Assembly (NCBI GenBank): GCA_003249585.1
Contig: QKIM01000562.1
Coordinates: 1 to 10,261 of the forward strand
Length of the DNA stretch: 10,261 nucleotides
Direction of reading: 5' to 3'
Origin: Deltaproteobacteria bacterium
GTDB taxonomy: Bacteria > Myxococcota_A > Polyangia > HGW-17
The notes under the pieces are model-generated. The model was not told where the DNA came from. It searched no databases and saw only the letters and a program-made list of their open reading frames with translations. The stretch's first letter is position 1. Each line of letters opens with the position of its first letter. The position numbers were made by a program, and so were the translations under genes. Of this stretch, positions 5,753 to 10,261 are shown in pieces.

Positions 5753-5851
5753 GACGATCTCTCTGTTCAGGTTCACACTCTACGGCGCCCATTAATAATA
5801 TTCAAAGAAAAGTTCCCGTCCATTTTTCCAGAAGAGAAGCACTGGGGAGAC
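5753..5851. promoter_or_regulatory. Divergent promoter region between TSP3 lipoprotein and protease-like gene
   Basis: This 99-bp gap has an AT-rich core (ATTAATAATATT at 5791-5802). Rightward, TTCACA (5772-5777) and TAATAT (5796-5801) are 18 bp apart. Leftward, TTGAAT (minus strand, 5800-5805) and TAGAGT (5777-5782) are 17 bp apart. The two candidate promoters overlap, so polymerase could occupy only one at a time. Confidence 0.4.
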
Positions 5852-6826
5852 ATGAGACCATTCCTCTCCTGCTTGACGGTCCTTTTCCTCCTTGGTCTCG
5901 CCTGTGCGCGGGATGCACCGTTCTCCCCGACCTGGGAGGGAACTGGGGGCGCTCCGGTCGACTTCTCCCTCTTCTCGCTGACCCCTGAGGTCCCCATCTC
6001 ACTGTGCGACGACAACACACAGCAGCTCTTCATCGTGGACTCAGGCAGCCCGGTCACCCTCGCCGATGTGGGTCATTTCGACGAGGAGGTGGGCGTGCGG
6101 CACATCGGCGTCCGTGGACTCAGCCCCACCTTCACCTCCATGGAGGTGGTCTTCATGGACTGGCTGCCCGACACCGCCACCATCAGCGGCCTCCTCGGTG
6201 CAGGCCTTTTGTCGGGGTTCGACTGGGAACTCAATTATCCGGAGCGCTACCTGGTGATACACACGGAAGCCATGACCGGCCCCGCCGAGGACGAGCTCAC
6301 CGTCCCCTTCAGCCTCGCCGGAGGGGGGCACTATCGGCCCACGCAGGGGATCGACATCACGGTCGGGGCGACGCGACATCTGATCTCCATGGACGTGGAG
6401 GGCACAACGGCTCTTGGACTGCTTGACACTGGCGCCTCCTACGTCACGATCTCCGATGCGCTCCTTAACACTATCGGCACCACGGAACGCCCCGACCTGG
6501 GGACAATCGAGATGACGACCGCCACGGGCACCCTCACGGTCCCCATGACCATGCTCTGGGGAATGACCTTCGAGGGAGCCGAACTGTCTTACGGACTGGG
6601 GATGCTCAAAACAGCCGTCGTCCCCGATGACCGTTTCGAGGAGCTTCGCGCCGAGGTCGGCGCGCCGGTCTCCCTGCTCATCGGAGGCAGCTTCCTGCGC
6701 GAGTTTCACATCAGGGTGGACACCGACAGGCGATCCATCTATGTCTCTCGTCCCGCGACCAAGGCAGGGAGCGTCCCAGTCACCTGGCCGGGACACCTCA
6801 GGCTGCCGGTTCCCCTGGTGCCCTGA
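5852..6826 (+). CDS. Secreted bilobal retropepsin-like aspartic protease homologue
   Basis: The protein has 324 residues from ATG at 5852, which has GGGGAGA just upstream. The signal peptide (1-19, MRPFLSCLTVLFLLGLACA) could be cut after ACA or lipidated at C18; the -3 residue Gly is unusual for a lipobox. The mature part shows two similar halves. Each has an aspartic-protease catalytic motif, VDSGSP (D63-S64-G65) and LDTGASYVTIS (D192-T193-G194), followed later by the hydrophobic-hydrophobic-Gly signature and a strand: ISGLLGAGLLSGFDWELNYPERY (111-133) and SLLIGGSFLREFHIRVDT (274-291). In retropepsins a homodimer brings two Asp residues together; here one chain carries both, like pepsin but with lobes of the bacterial retropepsin-like type. 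It would act in the periplasm or on the surface on unknown peptides. Both Asp residues are present, so activity is plausible but unproven. The flanking gene 82 bp downstream runs the same way and may be co-transcribed. Confidence 0.82.
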   Translation: MRPFLSCLTVLFLLGLACARDAPFSPTWEGTGGAPVDFSLFSLTPEVPISLCDDNTQQLFIVDSGSPVTLADVGHFDEEVGVRHIGVRGLSPTFTSMEVVFMDWLPDTATISGLLGAGLLSGFDWELNYPERYLVIHTEAMTGPAEDELTVPFSLAGGGHYRPTQGIDITVGATRHLISMDVEGTTALGLLDTGASYVTISDALLNTIGTTERPDLGTIEMTTATGTLTVPMTMLWGMTFEGAELSYGLGMLKTAVVPDDRFEELRAEVGAPVSLLIGGSFLREFHIRVDTDRRSIYVSRPATKAGSVPVTWPGHLRLPVPLVP

Positions 6827-6908
6827 CCGCCTCTCCTCGAGAAATTGATGGCATTCGTGGCGGGAACCCCGTATCCTTTTCGAATCAGACATGGATGAGA
6901 GGTGCACG

Positions 6909-9900
6909 ATGCGATGGTCGACAGTCCTGCTTCCTTCCCTTTTTTGGGTCCACTTCACAGGCGCATGTTCGCCCGGAAAACCTCTCCGGGATGGCCCCCC
7001 ACGGAAGAGCACCCCCCCAAAGACTGCCAGCAATATCCACCAGGGGGCCGCGGGCCGTCCCTCACATGTGGCCCCGACGAGGGCATCCGCCCTCCTCCCC
7101 GGTGAAGCGGCCTTCTCTCCGGTCCTCGGCCATCTCGCCGAGATCGAGAAGGGGGAACTCTCCACCGACGGTGGCCTGGCGCTCTCCGTAGACAACGAGG
7201 GGCTCACCATTCTCTGGGATATGGCCACGGGCCGCCCGCGTGCCCACTTCATCGAGACACAGATCGCACAGTTCGCCCGGGACGCGAAGAGCTTCTGGGT
7301 GCGATTCGAGGACCGGATCAGTGTCTACGATCGCACCGGGAAGCGCCTTCGCAGCCGTGACCTGGCAGCGCATGTGGACCTCTTCGCCTACTCCCCGCGG
7401 ACGGATCGCCTGGCCCTGATCACCGACGGGAAAAAAGAGGGGCTCGGGCACGTCCTTCAGATCCTTGACCGAGGGAGGATGATTCAAACCATCCCCCTGT
7501 TTGTTCCCGAGCCCCCGGCGCAGATCCTCTTCGACCGGACGGCTGCGACCGTCGCACTGGTCTTCTTCGGAGGGTTCGTCTCCTACGATGTCCGCACAGG
7601 GCGTCGGGTCCAGCGCGTCTCAGGAGACCATCTCACAACCTCCATGAGGGGGCGGTTCTGCCCCGACTCCGACGAGATCGTGCAGATCGCAGAGGATCTC
7701 GACGCTCTGGAAAAGGATGTCCCCGACGAAGAAGAGGGCACGGGGCGGGAGAAGGACAACGATGACGAGGACGGGTACCACGACAGCCGCTATGATGGGA
7801 AGGAGGAACGCTACGCCAGGGAGGACAGCGACGAACACGAAGAAGACAAGGGATACCCCATGCGCATCCGTGCCACCAACATCCGCACGGGAAAGACACG
7901 CGAGTTCTCGATCAGGCATTTCATGAGCGTAGCTGAGCTCTCTCCGTCACGGTCCTGCGAGGAGTTCCTGCTCTATGGCGAGCGCGGTGACGCGGAACTC
8001 TCGGCGGTCCTCTTCAGTCCAGATCGTGACGGACTGCTCCCCCTCCCCTTGAAGCAGGACGACGACCTGCCCATGGCCATCCCCCGACAGGCTTTCGACA
8101 GGACGAGGCGACGCGTCCTCATGTTCTCAAACACCACATTGTCCCTGCTGCACCGCACGGGCAAGAAACTGAAGAAGGCCGAGACACCCAATCCTTCCGG
8201 CGCGTTCCGAGTAGTGGGGGGCATGTCCGCCGTACGAAGCATCCCGAACACCGGCGCCTTCCTTTTGCACCGCGGCAGAGGCTTCGGGCTCACATTCTTT
8301 CGCCCGGGCCAGGGCTTCAAGAAACTGAGCGGCACCAAGAACAGCACCCTCAACGGAGCCTCCTGGACTGACGCCGGGGACCTCATCGCCACGTGCGCCG
8401 GACCATCCGTCATGGCCTGCCACAGCGGGCACACCGGCGAGCCCGTCAGGAGCGCCAAAGTCGCCCAGTGCCAGCTCACGCGCCTGTCACCCAAGGGACG
8501 GTGGGCCGTGGCCCTGGGGGCGACCAGGTTCACCATCGTGGACACCGCGACGGGCAAGGCCGTGGGCCTTTTTTCCTACACCCCCAAGAGCTATTTCAGG
8601 AACCTCGTTGGGCAACGGATGGTCGACTTCTCTCCCGATGAGGGATGGATGCTCCTCGCGTCCGGCGCTCCATCAACAAGCCCTTCACTGCTTCGCCTGA
8701 GCGACCTCTCCCAGAACCTCTCCCTCCATTACCCCGCACTGGGATTCTCCAGGGACTCCGGCTATCTGGTCACCGCCCTTGGGGGCTTCATCGAGGTGCT
8801 CGACCTCAAAAGGGGCTCCATCGCCTACAGCGAACGCACACTGACGAAGAGCTTCACCACCGACGGCAACCACATCACGTCACTCGAAAGTGGCCGGCGA
8901 TGCACCGTCGCCTTCGGCTCCTGGGCCAGTACGTGCACCCCACGGGCCCGCACCGAGAAATCCGTCGCGCCAGCCGGCCCGGGCCCCATGGAGGTCTTCC
9001 CGGGGCCCAGGGGATATCTGCTGACAGACTCGCGGGGAAACACCAGAGGAGAGCTGCTCTTTGCCATCACGCCCCGAGGCCGGAGCCTCGCCTGGATGGC
9101 CTACACTGCCTCCTGGGTCGATGGTTCGCCCCTCTCGCGTGGATGGTACGGCTGCTCCGGGGTCCCCGCAAAAGACCAAAAGTCCTGTACCTCAAGGAGT
9201 TTCCACCCAGGAGCGCTGCGGCGCGCGCTCACGGGCCACACCGTGATGAAAGACAACAGCCTGAGCGGCCCCTCTCTGCTCATGGGCCCCACAAAAGCAA
9301 GCCGAGAAGCCCTGACAGCCCTGCCGGTGCGCCAGCTGCGCACATCCCCGGCCTTCACCTGCACCGCAAAACGCTGCGTCCTCCACGAGGTGACCCCCGG
9401 GCTCGTGAAAGACATCGCCCTGGTCGCCAAGGCTCCGGGAGTCTGTATCCGGCTGGTGCCTGCCCAGGCGGCCGCCCTCTCCTCCCTGGCTCTGCTCAAG
9501 GGAGTCACCTGCCTGGAGCTTGAGGCTCCCCCCATGGATCTTACGCCCCTCAGGAGAATCAGGGGGCTCAGGTCGCTGCACCTCATCGGCAGGCCTGCAG
9601 CATCGGTGAAACGGGGCACCCCGGCTCAGCAGTGGCGCCTCGAGGGGCTGGCCGGATGCACGGCGCTGCGCACCCTGTCGCTGAAGAACGTCCTCCTGGA
9701 GCCCTCCACCATCCTCCCCCCCCTGAGAAAATTGGAGCGCGTGACACTCCAGGCCGCCCCGACCCGGGGACTCCGCTGGCTGTCCAGGCAGCGTCACCTG
9801 AGACACCTCGACATCGGGACGGGGTGCATCTCCGACAAAGACGGGCTCGTAGCCCTTGCGTCTCTTTCATCCCTGACCTTAAAAGGAACGGGCCTGAAAG

Positions 9901-10261
9901 ATCTGTCGTTCCTCAAGGGCATGAAGAACCTGTCCGCGCTGCGCATCACCGGCGGCACCTTCCAGATCCCCCCCGGCCTCCTCACCCGGCTGCCCCTGTC
10001 CACGCTGGCGCTCAAGAGCAACACCAGCATCCGTTCCCTGCCCGGTCTGCCCGCCACCCTGGAGCACCTGGACCTCTCAGGGGCCAGGCTCTCCAGCATC
10101 AAGGGCATCGAAAAGCTGCAGCGACTCAGGGTCCTCGACATCTCCGGCACCCTGGTCGCAGAGCTGTCCGGGCTTTCGACACTCAAAAAGCTGGCGCACC
10201 TGACGCTCGACAAGACGCCCCTGACGGGGCTCAAGGCCCTCACCTCCCTGAAGACCCTCAC
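6909..10261 (+). CDS. Giant exported beta-propeller and leucine-rich-repeat protein (C-terminus off window)
   Basis: One frame stays open from ATG 6909 to the window end, 1117 codons, with GAGAGG six bases before the start. The signal region (1-20) ends FTGACS; C20 may be lipidated although Thr at -3 is unusual. A Pro/Ser/Thr/Ala-rich tether follows (21-65). Residues about 80-650 show WD40/YVTN-like blades, for example LSTDGGLALSVDNEG then LTILWDMATGR (84-109), SYDVRTGRRV (225-234), LSPKGRWAVAL then FTIVDTATGKAVG (526-553), and FSRDSGYLVTALGG then IEVLDLKRG (613-636). An acidic, charged insert lies at about 262-316. Residues 660-825 hold spaced cysteine pairs (C665/C676, C749/C760, C818/C823) that suggest disulfides. 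From about 857 on there are at least eleven leucine-rich repeats of about 20-25 residues. The protein probably binds other proteins at the cell surface. It could form an operon with the protease-like gene upstream. No enzymatic domain is seen. Confidence 0.88.
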   Translation, partial: MRWSTVLLPSLFWVHFTGACSPGKPLRDGPPRKSTPPKTASNIHQGAAGRPSHVAPTRASALLPGEAAFSPVLGHLAEIEKGELSTDGGLALSVDNEGLTILWDMATGRPRAHFIETQIAQFARDAKSFWVRFEDRISVYDRTGKRLRSRDLAAHVDLFAYSPRTDRLALITDGKKEGLGHVLQILDRGRMIQTIPLFVPEPPAQILFDRTAATVALVFFGGFVSYDVRTGRRVQRVSGDHLTTSMRGRFCPDSDEIVQIAEDLDALEKDVPDEEEGTGREKDNDDEDGYHDSRYDGKEERYAREDSDEHEEDKGYPMRIRATNIRTGKTREFSIRHFMSVAELSPSRSCEEFLLYGERGDAELSAVLFSPDRDGLLPLPLKQDDDLPMAIPRQAFDRTRRRVLMFSNTTLSLLHRTGKKLKKAETPNPSGAFRVVGGMSAVRSIPNTGAFLLHRGRGFGLTFFRPGQGFKKLSGTKNSTLNGASWTDAGDLIATCAGPSVMACHSGHTGEPVRSAKVAQCQLTRLSPKGRWAVALGATRFTIVDTATGKAVGLFSYTPKSYFRNLVGQRMVDFSPDEGWMLLASGAPSTSPSLLRLSDLSQNLSLHYPALGFSRDSGYLVTALGGFIEVLDLKRGSIAYSERTLTKSFTTDGNHITSLESGRRCTVAFGSWASTCTPRARTEKSVAPAGPGPMEVFPGPRGYLLTDSRGNTRGELLFAITPRGRSLAWMAYTASWVDGSPLSRGWYGCSGVPAKDQKSCTSRSFHPGALRRALTGHTVMKDNSLSGPSLLMGPTKASREALTALPVRQLRTSPAFTCTAKRCVLHEVTPGLVKDIALVAKAPGVCIRLVPAQAAALSSLALLKGVTCLELEAPPMDLTPLRRIRGLRSLHLIGRPAASVKRGTPAQQWRLEGLAGCTALRTLSLKNVLLEPSTILPPLRKLERVTLQAAPTRGLRWLSRQRHLRHLDIGTGCISDKDGLVALASLSSLTLKGTGLKDLSFLKGMKNLSALRITGGTFQIPPGLLTRLPLSTLALKSNTSIRSLPGLPATLEHLDLSGARLSSIKGIEKLQRLRVLDISGTLVAELSGLSTLKKLAHLTLDKTPLTGLKALTSLKTL
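7692..7856 (+). other. Acidic low-complexity insert in the propeller region
   Basis: This encodes residues 262-316, a stretch dominated by Asp, Glu, Lys and Arg (for example DNDDEDGYHD and REDSDEHEEDKGY) between two blade-like segments. It is likely a disordered, solvent-exposed loop; calcium binding is possible but no EF-hand pattern is seen. Confidence 0.7.
9477..10261 (+). repeat. Leucine-rich repeat array within the giant exported protein
   Basis: Residues about 857-1117 repeat the pattern LxxLxxLxxLxLxxtxLxxL at 20-25 residue spacing; clear units include LEHLDLSGARLSSIKG, LRVLDISGTLVAELSG and LAHLTLDKTPLTGLKA. The last three or four units are the most regular and approach a 22-residue internalin/SDS22-like period, while earlier ones are degenerate. 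The array continues past the window edge. Confidence 0.85.

Noticed and set aside
4823..5851. Plus-strand frame that would extend the protease-like protein upstream by 343 residues
   Set aside because: It is antisense to the well-supported TSP3 lipoprotein, lacks a ribosome site at its start, and would bury the signal peptide that begins at 5852.
6860..6880. Short CGGG/CCCG stem followed by TATCCTTTT between the protease-like and propeller-LRR genes
   Set aside because: The stem is only about 4 bp and the T-run is broken; both genes run the same way and could share a transcript.
6041..7252. Minus-strand open frame of 403 residues
   Set aside because: It is antisense to the protease-like and propeller-LRR genes; it reflects GC-rich codon bias and resembles no protein family.
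8645..9523. Plus-strand open frame of 292 residues
   Set aside because: It is out of frame inside the giant propeller-LRR gene and is rich in Arg, Pro and His, typical of a frame shadow.
1..10261. CRISPR arrays, tRNA or rRNA genes, insertion sequences, phage or plasmid genes
   Set aside because: I looked on both strands and saw no spaced direct repeats, cloverleaf sequences, transposase motifs or terminal inverted repeats.

Overview
The window looks like a GC-rich chromosome segment from a secretion-rich, anaerobic or microaerophilic bacterium, most likely of the Myxococcota/Desulfobacterota (former Deltaproteobacteria) type. This rests on a 2Fe superoxide reductase, an FprA/ODP-type diiron protein, and a lipoprotein that joins a thrombospondin type 3 repeat to a 'CGDG...GEQCD / GYxxGTLxC' cysteine-rich module of the kind common in myxobacterial secreted proteins. 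The lineage is inferred; there is no rRNA or other phylogenetic marker here.

Left part (1-2421) is an oxygen/redox-defence locus around a 392-bp divergent control region (950-1341). Leftward runs a two-gene unit: a Roadblock/LC7 protein (581-949), then 10 bp later an oxygen-binding-diiron-protein-like metallo-beta-lactamase-fold protein (570 down to the window edge, C-terminus missing). Rightward runs a tight three-gene operon: an Rrf2 regulator with three cysteines suited to an Fe-S cluster (1342-1776), a 74-residue winged-helix protein (1806-2030) and desulfoferrodoxin (2047-2421) with every iron ligand present. The simplest model is that the Rrf2 protein senses O2, NO or iron status and controls the superoxide reductase, and perhaps also the divergent diiron-protein unit. 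A 20-bp imperfect dyad at 987-1006 is a candidate operator.

Right part (2656-10261) is a cluster of exported proteins with no recognised metabolic function. It holds a lipoprotein of unknown function (2656-3654); a small helical unknown on the other strand whose stop codon overlaps that of the lipoprotein (3651-4016); a 539-residue TSP3/cysteine-rich lipoprotein on the minus strand (4133-5752); diverging from it, a secreted two-lobed aspartic-protease-like protein with two D-S/T-G motifs (5852-6826); and finally a very large exported protein that stays open from 6909 to the window end (1117 codons seen). That last protein has an N-terminal beta-propeller-like region with an acidic insert and a C-terminal leucine-rich repeat array.

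The most unusual items are the bilobal retropepsin-like protein, the propeller-LRR giant, and the Roadblock plus diiron-protein pair placed back to back with an Rrf2-superoxide reductase operon. I saw no tRNA, rRNA, CRISPR array, insertion sequence or phage gene.
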